From the NCBI GenBank assembly GCA_039105265.1, contig JAPFFF010000033.1:186001-250000 (forward strand): 64,000 nt of DNA. The letters are read 5' to 3'. The DNA is from Tritrichomonas musculus (taxonomy: Eukaryota > Parabasalia > Tritrichomonadida > Tritrichomonadidae). A program made the translations under genes and the position numbers. Positions 37,540 to 47,600 of the stretch are shown here, piece by piece. A model generated the notes under the pieces. It did not search any database. It was given only the letters and a program-made list of their open reading frames with translations, and was not told where the DNA came from. Within the stretch, counting starts at the first letter, position 1; each line of letters opens with the position of its first letter.

Positions 37540-37992
37540 TTAAACTGTATCATCAATAGCATTTCTAAATGCTTCAACTGAGTTCTGCTCATTGAGTTTA
37601 CTTCTATATTCATTGATGGCATCATTTGCTTTGGCATAGATTGATTCATAACGTTTCAACTCATGACGTAAGCATAACTTATCAATGTAGTATTTGTAAT
37701 AGGTATGACTTTCATTGTTGTCTGATACAAACTGACGTGGTGTTAGGTCAATGGTCAACAGCATTGGATTACGATAAATGGTTCGATAACGATTCTCACG
37801 TACAGTTATGTATGGTACCTTACCAAATATGTTAATCAACCCATTCATATCAATGGTTCTGTTACCATCGATGACTAATAATGGTCGTACACTAATGCCA
37901 AATTCAATAGGGTATATCTTACTATCAAGGTAGACAATTAACTTATCATCATTAGTTGGTTTGATTTCTTCAACGAAGCTAGTAACTGACAT
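37540..37992 (-). CDS. Conserved Maverick protein of unknown function (element 2)
   Basis: 150 residues from ATG 37992 (CAAACAATG; MSVTSFVEEIKPTNDDKL). It aligns with the 156-residue element 3 protein at 55740 over most of its length: KLIVYLDSKIYPIEFG with VQVYFDDFITDKFYKY, FGKVPYITVRENRYR with FPQCEWLTIPKRAFG, and a helical C-terminus (YESIYAKANDAINEYRSKLN). In both elements it is on the same strand as the fibre-like gene and near the penton candidate. Two conserved homologues in diverged lineages show a real, selected gene; the role is unknown. Confidence 0.75.
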   Translation of the reverse strand: MSVTSFVEEIKPTNDDKLIVYLDSKIYPIEFGISVRPLLVIDGNRTIDMNGLINIFGKVPYITVRENRYRTIYRNPMLLTIDLTPRQFVSDNNESHTYYKYYIDKLCLRHELKRYESIYAKANDAINEYRSKLNEQNSVEAFRNAIDDTV

Positions 37993-38056
37993 TGTTTGTG
38001 TGTGAATAAAAATAACAATGGTGAAATGCAATGTTTATACATGAATTGTTGTAGTG

Positions 38057-41000
38057 TTACTTGAATTGTAGTGTACGACAGAATTGAGGTAATGTTATTT
38101 GTTGAAATGACTTTGTCTTTTTGAAGCAGGTACTACCATCGGATAAGTCAAATGTGATTGCTTCACCTTGATACATACGTTCATACAGCTCTTCAACAGT
38201 GATGTTCATGCGTTTGCACTTGTTGAGTATGCATTGATTTGGAATTCCTTTAGCCCTAACATGATACCCCACATTGTCATGTTCATCAACGAGTATATCG
38301 AGATATGTCTTCTTACCCAATGCAATGAGCTTACGTGAGTGGATCTTACCAACTGCACCAGGGAATGAATCGAAGTCACAATGAAACTGTGTCATATCAC
38401 TGCCAATTAACTCTTTACCATATGTTGCTTTGAATAATGCAGCTAACTTATCAACATCAGCTTCATTTAAGTGCATGCTATCAGTATCTTGGTAGTATAT
38501 CGCTATGTCATTCTGTTCAGCGAGTGTCATGACTTGATTCATGATGTGCTTACTCCATGATAACACTGTTGCACCAAACTGTGGTAGGTTGTAGTGGTCA
38601 TTGATTGGTTTGATTACCTTAATGAATGCCTTAGTATTGTCATTGGTGACAACCTCTTTGATATAGTTATAGTTGCGATATATGTATGGTATGACATCAT
38701 CATTGTTAACGATCTTAACTTCATCTGTGATTGGCTTTAATATCGACTTGCCATAGATTGAATTGAGTAACAACTTGATGGTCTTCTCAAGTGGGTTGCG
38801 TTCACGCTTGTATGTCACTCTCAAGTTGAAGAGCGTTTTGATGAAGTCATTGATGAGTGTGTTGAAACCATCATTGAAGTAATAACCACGTATGAATTCA
38901 TATTCAACATCATAAGCTGCAATCAAATCAATCAAACCAATCTTGTCAATGTAGTAGTGGTCAACTGGTTGGTTGCAAAACAGTTTAGTACCAGCTTCAT
39001 TACGTATGAATACTTGACCGAACCTATATGGATACTTTGATTTAGGTGTTAATCGTTTGATGTTGATCTCAATGAAGAACGTATCATAACACATGAGTTG
39101 ATCGTGAGTTGTGTTTGATGGTATAACTTGTGGTTTACCCTTTGGTATGCCTGGCATGATCGACATTGCAGATGGATATAAGCTGACTGCATCGAAGTCC
39201 TGTATCTTACCTTCAACATATTGCTTCTCATTGTTAGCTGTCATTGTTCTACCACCACTAACACAACGTTGGATGAAGTTCTGTGGCTTACCTGATAGTT
39301 TAAAGCAGGCTTTGAAGCAACCGTATATGCGTGCGAAGTCATAACCTATCGCGCTGATTGATATGTACTGGTTAATGCCAGGGAATTTACTCTTAGCATT
39401 GGTGAACACTTCATTAAGATCATGATCAAACTTAAGTAAGCCTTTCATGAGTGTGTAGCAATCTGCACGGCAGTAGAACATAGCGTACTTCATTATGTCA
39501 ATCATGTGTGTGGATTCATTGTATGTGTATTCGAATAACCTATTAGCGTGTCGTGCATTGTTGAGTAGCTGCTTGCAATCTTGTGCAAGTTCATCTAATG
39601 TCATATCATCAATGTGTTCATTACGATATTGATCTTTGAATTCATCGAATGGTATCACCTTACGTTTGATGTTAGCTTCAGTGTAGAGTTTATATGGCAT
39701 GATTTCTTTATGACATGTGAGGTTGAACATATTACCGAACTGTGATAGTGGCGCTGGTATGAGTGAGTAACTGTTACGGAATGTTAAACGCTTGATGACA
39801 TCTTCATATTCACCTTTACGTTTGTTGTATATCGTTATAGGTCGTTCCATAACTACTTGCAAGAGTGTACCAGTACGTTGTGTAACATGAACATTCCAAC
39901 CTGGTTCATTGATGAAGAAGCAAGCGTCATACTTAAGGTTGTGGAAGTAAGTTAATGAATGGTTGCATAAATCATCTAAGAATCGCTTTGCAATGTCATC
40001 ACCAGTGTAATCAATAAAGCCTCTACCATCAAACCTACAACACAAGTATGGACGGTGTGGTGATACCGTTACGTCTGTCTCGAAGTCAGCGTAGTAAACC
40101 CTTGTCCATGGCGTAATACGTTTGGCTTTAGATTCTTCTTCTTGGCAACATAACGTTTCAATATAGTCGAGTTCAATGTAATCATTCAAGTGGTTATCGA
40201 ACTCACATGTTGTTAGAATGTTTTGTTCACATTGATTAATCTCGCGGAAGCAGTTGCATTCAAACATAGTTTCCATGACTGACAACATAGGTGCACCATT
40301 TGAAGTATCACCTCGGTTATTCGTTATCAATTGCCTTTCATTCAATGGTCGATCTGCAAATTTAACATCAAGTTCATCCCTATGTTTGATGTAATATGTA
40401 GTAATGGGTAATATCTCATTGTTATCTATCATGAAGTGGCCTTTGTAAAGAAGCAACTTAACCTCTCTATCAGATTTAACATCAGCATTCTTACGTGTGT
40501 TTACACTTGGCTGTTTGCGGTGTCTAGACTCTCTACTTGCATCAAATCGATACACAACGAAGTGGCATTGCATGTTGATTGCAATCTTAAGTATTTTCTT
40601 GTTAGGTACTGAACGTGTTCGCATCATGCCACGTAACTTATCAATCTCATCATCAGTGAATACACCTGACTGAATGCATGCATATACGAAGCAGTTGTCA
40701 GTATAGTTTTTAGCATCAACCTCATGGTATATCTGATAACGTGTTAAGTCAAGCGATGGAATGAGGTTAACATATGGAAAGAATGCACCTTCATAAGCAG
40801 CACGAAATGCATCAACTGAAGTGAGTTCATTATATTCACCATCAATCTTCTCATAGAATGTTATCTTGCCATCATGCTTAGACATAGTAATGAACCTAAT
40901 GACAAACCTAACTGGTATGTAATCTAAACCAATTAACGTAGGATCAGTGTCAGAACCAAATGATTCAACTGTGACTTCACCAAGGATTGCACTAATCGCT

Positions 41001-41497
41001 GTTTCAATAGCTAACTCATTGTTTAATGGGAATGCTTTTGGACTGCCTTCAAGAGGGTATCCTAATACAACTGGTTTAGGCATAGTTGATTTGTTCTTAC
41101 GTATGTATCTTAACACTTGTGTGAATGCATATCGTGTTTCATCATCATCATTAATGTCAACCTCAAATGTTTCATGCCTTTTAATAGCAGTCATCATACG
41201 TTTCATCTCACGTTGATACTTAGCTGTGTCGTGAACGTTCTCTTCATAACGAATGCGTTCAGCAGTTTTGGATGTGTAACCTGCATCGATATTCATAAGT
41301 GAGTCAATGAATTGGTCATCGTCAATCATTTGTAGGGTGCTAATAATCGTGGATGGAGATGTGGATGTGCATGGTGCATTATCATCGTCATCAATAACAA
41401 ACTCAATACCATCATCAATGTATATATACATATCATCGCCTTCTAATATGAGCATAACAACATCGTTATTGTCGTCGAGTAAATAGTAGATAGCCAT
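38057..41497 (-). CDS. Protein-primed family B DNA polymerase (pPolB) of element 2
   Basis: 1146 residues from ATG 41497. Exonuclease motifs VYYADFETD (about 467), TYFHNLKYD (517) and FYCRADCY (673); polymerase motifs DFDAVSLYPSAM (765), LLNSIYGKS (910) and YQDTDSMHL (1005). The N-terminal 440 residues hold YTDNCFVYACIQSG (about 267) and KGHFMIDNNEILPITTYY, the same Cys/His layout as the polymerases of elements 1 and 3. Start at the edge of the right TIR: only 14 bp separate them, so the TIR must carry the promoter. It replicates the element from protein-primed ends. Confidence 0.95.
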   Translation of the reverse strand: MAIYYLLDDNNDVVMLILEGDDMYIYIDDGIEFVIDDDDNAPCTSTSPSTIISTLQMIDDDQFIDSLMNIDAGYTSKTAERIRYEENVHDTAKYQREMKRMMTAIKRHETFEVDINDDDETRYAFTQVLRYIRKNKSTMPKPVVLGYPLEGSPKAFPLNNELAIETAISAILGEVTVESFGSDTDPTLIGLDYIPVRFVIRFITMSKHDGKITFYEKIDGEYNELTSVDAFRAAYEGAFFPYVNLIPSLDLTRYQIYHEVDAKNYTDNCFVYACIQSGVFTDDEIDKLRGMMRTRSVPNKKILKIAINMQCHFVVYRFDASRESRHRKQPSVNTRKNADVKSDREVKLLLYKGHFMIDNNEILPITTYYIKHRDELDVKFADRPLNERQLITNNRGDTSNGAPMLSVMETMFECNCFREINQCEQNILTTCEFDNHLNDYIELDYIETLCCQEEESKAKRITPWTRVYYADFETDVTVSPHRPYLCCRFDGRGFIDYTGDDIAKRFLDDLCNHSLTYFHNLKYDACFFINEPGWNVHVTQRTGTLLQVVMERPITIYNKRKGEYEDVIKRLTFRNSYSLIPAPLSQFGNMFNLTCHKEIMPYKLYTEANIKRKVIPFDEFKDQYRNEHIDDMTLDELAQDCKQLLNNARHANRLFEYTYNESTHMIDIMKYAMFYCRADCYTLMKGLLKFDHDLNEVFTNAKSKFPGINQYISISAIGYDFARIYGCFKACFKLSGKPQNFIQRCVSGGRTMTANNEKQYVEGKIQDFDAVSLYPSAMSIMPGIPKGKPQVIPSNTTHDQLMCYDTFFIEINIKRLTPKSKYPYRFGQVFIRNEAGTKLFCNQPVDHYYIDKIGLIDLIAAYDVEYEFIRGYYFNDGFNTLINDFIKTLFNLRVTYKRERNPLEKTIKLLLNSIYGKSILKPITDEVKIVNNDDVIPYIYRNYNYIKEVVTNDNTKAFIKVIKPINDHYNLPQFGATVLSWSKHIMNQVMTLAEQNDIAIYYQDTDSMHLNEADVDKLAALFKATYGKELIGSDMTQFHCDFDSFPGAVGKIHSRKLIALGKKTYLDILVDEHDNVGYHVRAKGIPNQCILNKCKRMNITVEELYERMYQGEAITFDLSDGSTCFKKTKSFQQITLPQFCRTLQFK

Positions 41498-41511
41498 TTA
41501 AATGGAAACAA

Positions 41512-41904
41512 AAATAGGCACGCTAAAATATATATGTTGATATAAATGAAAGTCAAAACACATTATGTAATGGGATTGTAAGTTTTTATCCAGTATGTAA
41601 TGAAGTATTATGACACATTAAGTTATATGACGTGAGTTCAACGTGAGGTGATGTAGTGAGTTGGTAACATGTGTTGTGACGTGAGTTGGATGATGAGGTG
41701 ATGCGGTGAGGTGGTAACATGTGTTGTGACGTGAGTTCAACGTGAGGTGGTGACATGTGTTGTGACGTGAGTTCAACGTGAGTTCAACGTGAGTTGATGC
41801 GTTATGATGTTAACTTTGGGTTTTTGACGTGAGTTGAAACGTTAAGAGGGGGGTGTTACAACTTTAAGCAGGGTGAAGTGGCGAAGCTACGAAACCCTGC
41901 TTAG
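41512..41904 (-). repeat. Right TIR of element 2
   Basis: Inverted copy of 19403-19795, ending in the same hairpin (TAAGCAGGGT at 41865-41874 pairs with ACCCTGCTTA at 41894-41903). A few base differences in the ACCACCTCAC-type sub-repeats distinguish the two copies. Its inner edge abuts the polymerase start codon. Confidence 0.95.
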
Positions 41905-42755
41905 TATATCTACTCCATTTGATTTTGAAATAAAATTGTATTATTATTGTTGTTATTTTGAGGTGTTGAAGGAGGTCTTCTCAATTCATTTAAGGGATTT
42001 AATTCTGGAAAAGTCTCTGCTGCTCCAAACCTAAAGAAAGGTCCTGAAGGCTCTTGAGGTTCCCTAAGTGAAGTTTCTGGAGGACTTGATGGAGGGACAG
42101 GAAGAATTTCCCTATGTGAATATACTCTATTTACGAAATGTTGAAGACTTTCAAGATTGATACGCCTAACATATCTATGATCGATGTTGTCATTTGCCGC
42201 AAAGTTATGAGAATTGAGTAAAGTTATGGCCGTACGAATAATACGTCTTGGAAAAGCTTTATTGTTATACGAAGCAAGGGTTCTTCTGTCGACTCTCTCG
42301 GATAATTCATTATAAAATGGGGCAGTATTTTGAATCCAAGAACTGAATCTATAATCGCTTATATCCACTAAATCTTCGCTATAAGTCAAGTCCCTTTCAA
42401 TAGGATGTTCTTCTTGAAACCTTTCAATGAATCTATTTATTGTATTACTATCGACGACATTTGCTTGAAGACCAAAATTGAATTCATTTAGAACATTCGA
42501 TAAATATTGGGCATATACACTATCCCTTAGTAATCCTCCCTGAGCATTCGTAGTAGTGATATTGAATCCCAGTTCATTGTTGAGTCTATTACAATATCCT
42601 AATAATTTTTGCGTGTTATTGCCTTGCATTACTTGTCCAGCAGTAAGTTTTATTGACGATTTACTCATTTGATTTACAAAAAATAACAGTCTGTTTATAT
42701 GCCACATTCCTTGATAAACCTACCATATACACTATATTTTATTTTTGAAAATAAT
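41905..42755. mobile_element. Maverick element 1, right part
   Basis: Element 1 resumes here after the nested element 2, with the N-terminal part of its structural gene. After that gene the sequence turns into AT-rich DNA with a MITE. I find no copy of the element 1 terminal hairpin, so the right end has been lost or lies outside the window. Confidence 0.75.
41910..42665 (-). CDS. Structural gene of element 1, N-terminal part
   Basis: 251 residues from ATG 42665 (AATCAAATG; MSKSSIKLTAGQVMQ). An ATG 42 bp upstream is also possible, but this start matches MSKLNRNNFKGLKL of the 477-residue element 3 protein. Further matches are spaced blocks such as LLGYCNRLNNELGFNITTT against LNKYIELINEKLNVTLHES, and TINRFIERFQEEH against SISNFISRLNNFQ. 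The C-terminal 60 residues are Pro/Asn-rich (PPSSPPETSLREP, NNNNNNT). Element 2 sits 5 bp downstream, between this and 18968-19391. Probably virion-structural; similarity is modest. Confidence 0.6.
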   Translation of the reverse strand, partial: SKSSIKLTAGQVMQGNNTQKLLGYCNRLNNELGFNITTTNAQGGLLRDSVYAQYLSNVLNEFNFGLQANVVDSNTINRFIERFQEEHPIERDLTYSEDLVDISDYRFSSWIQNTAPFYNELSERVDRRTLASYNNKAFPRRIIRTAITLLNSHNFAANDNIDHRYVRRINLESLQHFVNRVYSHREILPVPPSSPPETSLREPQEPSGPFFRFGAAETFPELNPLNELRRPPSTPQNNNNNNTILFQNQME

Positions 42756-43260
42756 CTATCAGGAGTCGAGAGTGCTCTTTTTAAATTTCTGAAGCTTTGT
42801 TTGAAATAATCAAAAACATTTCCCATATAAACAATGAGGAAAATGATAGATTAAATATACACATATATACAAAATTAGATTAAATATTAAGAAATTGATA
42901 AAATGTCGTTAAATAATGAAAAAATGTTAATCTTATTGATTCAAATTAGAAAATTCAATTTTTATTTAATTAAATTTGAATTCTTCGCTGTAGAAATAGA
43001 AACAAAATCTAATTTAATGAATATTAACATACCAAGAATGTATTTTTAAAATTGTTGATATTTGATAAACAAATATTTCTATTGAGTAAGCTATTATACT
43101 TCATGAATACTTCTTAACTATTATTTAATGATAAAAATCAAAAAATCTGAAAAAATATTATAAATTGGTACTCGAATAACAACTTTATGATATAAATTAA
43201 GAAAAATTTGTTTAAACAGAGTCTGTGAATTTTGAAAAGGGAAATCTCGACTCCTGATAG
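42756..43260. mobile_element. 505-bp MITE next to element 1's right part
   Basis: The ends are a perfect 16-bp inverted repeat, CTATCAGGAGTCGAGA and TCTCGACTCCTGATAG, extendable to about 50 bp with mismatches (TCTTTTTAAATT and CTGTTTAAAC-like blocks). The interior is AT-rich and non-coding. I see no clear target duplication at the junctions, so the family is unknown. Confidence 0.7.
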
Positions 43261-43330
43261 ACATTTTGGGAAAATAAATATGCCAATATTTATGATTAAT
43301 TTTATGTATATTAATTATGATAATTTTATT

Positions 43331-43539
43331 CGTCGTATGTATTTACTGTGATTTTAGGACTTCGTCCTAAAACCCCAGTAACTCAAGAATTTAAAATCAT
43401 AACTTTAAACCCGAACATATTATTCAATTTTACAACACCACTGATTCATCACCCCTTCATAAATGATTTTCATAAATTTCATCCTCAAATCTCAAAAGTC
43501 AAATATTGAAAACATAAATTTTATACGTAAATGATTAAA
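43331..43539 (+). repeat. Left TIR of element 3 with terminal hairpin
   Basis: It matches the reverse complement of 61871-62079 with scattered differences, from CGTCGTATG to TAAATGATTAAA. It includes the perfect hairpin TTTTAGGAC-TTC-GTCCTAAAA 20 bases in. The two ends then diverge into different repeat arrays. Confidence 0.95.
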
Positions 43540-43995
43540 TTTACTTTTATTAACCGTCCGCAGATTCCAATTAACGAATAAATATTATAACCGTCCGCAG
43601 ATTCCAATTAACGAATAAATTTTATAACCGTCCGCAGATTCCAATTAACGAATAAATTTTATTAACCGTCCGCAGATTCCAATTAACGAATAAATTTTAT
43701 AACCGTCCGCAGATTCTACATATATTATTAAAAAAATAACGTATTTTTTCATGAAATATTAATCTGCTAACCGCTGCGGATCATTGAAATATCATCTAAC
43801 CGTCCGCAGATTCCAATTTTAATAAAATTTTATAATTCAATAGGCTCAGAAAATTAAAGTCAAAAAATTTTATAAATAAACGTTCTCCAAAATTTTTTAA
43901 ATAACCGTCCGCAGATTCCAAATAATTTTTATAAATAAACGTTCTCCAAATATTTTTTAAATAACCGTGGACCTAAAGGTCCTTGGCTCTATGAG
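43540..43995. repeat. Left subterminal array, ACCGTCCGCAGATTCCAA units
   Basis: Five regular units of about 37 bp (AACCGTCCGCAGATTCCAAT then TAACGAATAAATTTTAT) are followed by about four degenerate, wider-spaced ones, one carrying an inserted hairpin GGACCTAAAGGTCC near 43970. The units abut without unique spacers. Absent from the right end of the element. Confidence 0.9.
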
Positions 43996-44019
43996 CCTCC
44001 GCAGATTCCAAATAATTTT

Positions 44020-44115
44020 TAAAAAATTATTTTATCATTTATTTTTATATCACATGTCTCAAAAAAAATAAATCTAATTTTATTTTAATTTAATTTTTTA
44101 TCTAATATAAAAATA
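44020..44115. promoter_or_regulatory. Shared upstream motif TTTTTATATCACATGTCTCAA (three copies in element 3)
   Basis: The block around TATATCACATGTCTCAAAAA lies upstream of the 44115 gene, again at about 44606-44636 before the polymerase, and inverted at about 61442-61475 before the 61369 gene. The first two copies are followed by TTTTTTATCTAATATAAAA directly before the ATG. It is probably a promoter cassette, and CACATG could be a factor site (inference). Confidence 0.6.
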
Positions 44116-44597
44116 TGACTAAATCAATTGTTGATGACAAAATGAATAAATTATATAAACAAATTAATAAATATTATAAAACAATAAATCGTAAAATGTT
44201 AAAACAAATTGTAAAGCGTACTGATGAAATAACAGATTTATATTATGAATACGTAAATCCTGATATGAATGATAAAGAGAAGCGACAAAATGAAAATGCA
44301 TTATTGACCAAAAGAATTTTAAATAATGAAAAGTGTAACGAAGTTTGTACATTTAACGGTGTTTTAACTTTCATTTGCGGAATTTATCATTTTCTTTATG
44401 CTTACGAAAACGAACCGAATAAATTATTCCATCATTGTAATATTTGGGATTTCATGCATTGCACACTTCATGAATTCGATATGGAAAAGAAATTTATGTT
44501 TCTATTTAATGATGAAAATATACCCGAAACGGTTGAAAGATTTTTAAATATTGACGATTATGAAATAATGGAATTATTAAAATTAAATTTTAATTGA
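44115..44597 (+). CDS. Unknown element 3 protein, first gene after left TIR
   Basis: 160 residues from ATG 44115 (TAATATAAAAATATG, the same leader as the polymerase). It is Lys/Asn-rich and mostly helical, with MLKQIVKRTDEITDLYYEY, a cysteine-bearing centre (NEKCNEVCTFNGVLTFICGI) and HCNIWDFMHCTLHEFDMEKK. No family recognised and no counterpart in the other two elements. Its leader duplicates that of the polymerase 80 bp downstream, suggesting joint expression. Confidence 0.65.
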   Translation: MTKSIVDDKMNKLYKQINKYYKTINRKMLKQIVKRTDEITDLYYEYVNPDMNDKEKRQNENALLTKRILNNEKCNEVCTFNGVLTFICGIYHFLYAYENEPNKLFHHCNIWDFMHCTLHEFDMEKKFMFLFNDENIPETVERFLNIDDYEIMELLKLNFN

Positions 44598-44677
44598 ATA
44601 ATTATTTTTATATCACATGTCTCAAAAATAAATCTAATTAATTTTTTATTTTTTAATTTTTTTATCTAATATAAAAT

Positions 44678-47600
44678 ATGTCGTTAGATAACACGCCAAC
44701 AAATAAATTAATCGAGTTATCAAATTTATTATATAATGAAAATTTAACAATTAATGATTGGAAAAATGAATTTGATAATGAAAAAGATTTACGTGAAAAT
44801 TTAATTGAAATGTTAGTTTCAGATATTTTAAATAAAGGATATGATGGAGAAAATAATTATAATTCCATGTATTGGTTCGTGAAAGGTTTAAATATTCCAT
44901 CACCGAAGCCACTTAAACGTTACATAGATTCTGATGATTATTTATTCAAAAATTTAAATAAATACAAAATTCAAGATTCACTTGATGATTTCAACCGTCA
45001 ACGTTTACATGAAAAATTCAACCGTGATTTACATAAAAAAGATTCTTCATTTCTTGATGAATTAATGAAGCATTCAAAAGATATTCGTGAATTTTGGAGA
45101 AGTGATTTATTATATAATTCACCACCAGCTGATGCATTAAATGATGAGGAATTTTTCCCTGAAGAAAAACCAAAAGATATTAATTTACGTAATATTAAAT
45201 CATTTAAAGAATGGCAAAAATTAGATGACGAACAACAAACATTAGTGGATGATATGATGAAATCATTATATAAAACACCTACTAATTGGGAAATTAATTT
45301 TGAACTTTTAAACAATAAAGGCAAAAAATTAATGTTTCCACTACTTAAAAATTTCTTTCAAGAATACATAGACCCATTACCAATGGATAAATACAAAATA
45401 GAATTTAAAGTTAAAGGTCAATGGCATTCTAAACCATTAACACCTGAAGTTTATAATAAATTAATGGAAAATTTCACTGAAGAACATTTTATATTCGACC
45501 TTGACGAAATACCGGCAGAATTTACGGGATTCAATAGTGGCGACAATGCTGAATTACCTGATTGGTCATTATTTTCATCATTAAGATTTTCAAAATATTT
45601 ACATAAAGATAGGGTCCGTAAAGACGTTGGTGGCTCATTCTTTAACTATATAGCTAATGATAAAGTACCTAAAAAAGTTATTGAGTATTTAAAACGTCTT
45701 CAAATATTTGATTCATTAGTGGATGAAAAAGTAAATGTTCTTGAAGAAGCAAAAGAATTCACTCGAAGTTATTATGATAATTTAACTGGTGATTTAGAAT
45801 ATGAAACCATTGAGATTCCAGCAAAAATTACAAAATCAACTAAACAACGTGAAGAATTGGATGATTGCTGCTTCGTTTATGCTCTCAAACAAACTGGCTT
45901 TTATTCAGATGATATTTTAAATCAAATACGATTAAGAATTAATAATAGGTATTTATCACAAGGTTCAATTGAAAAAATATGTCAAGAGTTTAAGATACAT
46001 ATTAAGTTATCATATATTGATGACAGCAGCGATAGAAAAAATAAAAAGACAACGGTTCAACAATGCAAAAACAAAGTCCGTAAATCATATTTGGGTGTCA
46101 AAGATGCTGAACCTCAACGAACCCATACATTTAACGTTTATGAAGACCATTATTTCATAGAAGAGAAAACACCATTTAGTACTTATTACATCAAAAATCT
46201 TCATAAAAATCTTGATGATGATAAATACAATAAAGAATATAAACAAGAACATTGGATAAAAGCAAGATATTATATTTCATCATCAAATTTAGTCCGTGAA
46301 TTAATGAAGCAAGGATATTTTAATCCAATCACTTATGGACAATATCGAATATTAAAAACTGTTTTCTATCATGAATTTGATAAAGATTTAACAAATATTA
46401 ATTTAGAGTATGACCCAGAATATTGCACAAAATTAATAGCTCCAGAAGTTGTTAAAGAAAGTGAAAATAAAACTGACCCTACTTATTGGTATGCTGATTT
46501 TGAAGCTGACGTTTCAGGTAATATTCATAAACCATTTATGTGTGTTCTTCAATCACAAAATGGAAAAATTAATGAATGCTTTAAAGGTGAAACATGTAAT
46601 AAACAATTTCTTGATTTCTTACCTGATCATGCGGTCGTTTATTTCCACAATTTAGTATATGATTTTAGGATGTTTTCGTCTTTAGTTAATATCAAAAATA
46701 CTATAATTAAAGGAACAAAATTAATGAAAGCAAATGTTGAATATGACGATAAAAAGATTTTATTTAAAGATTCATTGCCAATGTTGAATTGTAAACTTTC
46801 ACAATTACCTTCTATGTTTAATTTGGGCATTAATGTTCAAAAAGAAATTTTCCCATACAAATATTACACTCTTGAAAGATTAAATACCAACAAAGGAGTA
46901 ATTAATGATGCAGGCTTAAATGAAGATCAAAAATGGACAACAGATGATTATGAATTATTTAAATCAAACATTGATAAAATCCCTAAATGTAGAATTGATG
47001 AAAACCATTTCGACATGTGGTCATATGCAGAATTTTATTGTAAACAAGATGTAAACATCCTTAGACTTGGATTTAATGAATTCAGAAATGGATTTATTAA
47101 AGATTTCAGTATCGACCCTTTTAATTTCATTTCCATTTCTTCACTCGCTAATGAAGTATTTAATCAACGTGTTTATTATCCCAATAAAAACCTTTATAAA
47201 TTAGGTGGTCATGTTCGTAAGTTTTGCTCAAAAGCTGTTTATGGAGGACGATGCATGACTGCATACAATAAAAAATGGCATATATTAAAGCTACTTTGTG
47301 ATTTCGACGCTGTATCATTATATCCTTCAGCTATGGCACGTTTATATACCGTTGAAGGTAGACCTGAAGTTATCAAACCTGAACAATTAAACCTTGAATT
47401 CCTTTCAAAACAAGGTGCTTATATTGTTGAAATCAAAATTACTAAAGTTAATAAACATTATCCATTCCCACTCATTGTTCGTAAAGTTAACGGTCTTAAT
47501 CTTAATGATGATAACTTAAAAGAAGGTGAAACATTAAACATAATTGTTGATAATATATCATTAGAAGACCTTATTGAATTTCAAAAAATAGAGTTTGAAT

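Larger units (their letters stand above)
19403..41904. mobile_element. Maverick/Polinton element 2, 22.5 kb, complete ends, nested in element 1
   Basis: It is bounded by 393-bp terminal inverted repeats beginning CTAAGCAGGGTTTCG. Flanks are TATAG on the left and TATAT on the right, an imperfect 5-bp target duplication. The flanking sequence on both sides belongs to element 1's structural genes, so this is a nested insertion. It encodes integrase, ATPase, capsid protein, pPolB, a 2361-residue fibre-like protein, two HNH proteins and several unknowns. The gene set is rearranged relative to element 3. It appears young because the TIRs are nearly identical. It looks nearly whole, with about one break, in the capsid gene. 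Confidence 0.95.

Noticed and set aside
43551-43990. CRISPR-like array
   Set aside because: The repeat units abut each other without unique spacers, and the organism is eukaryotic; it is a subterminal minisatellite.
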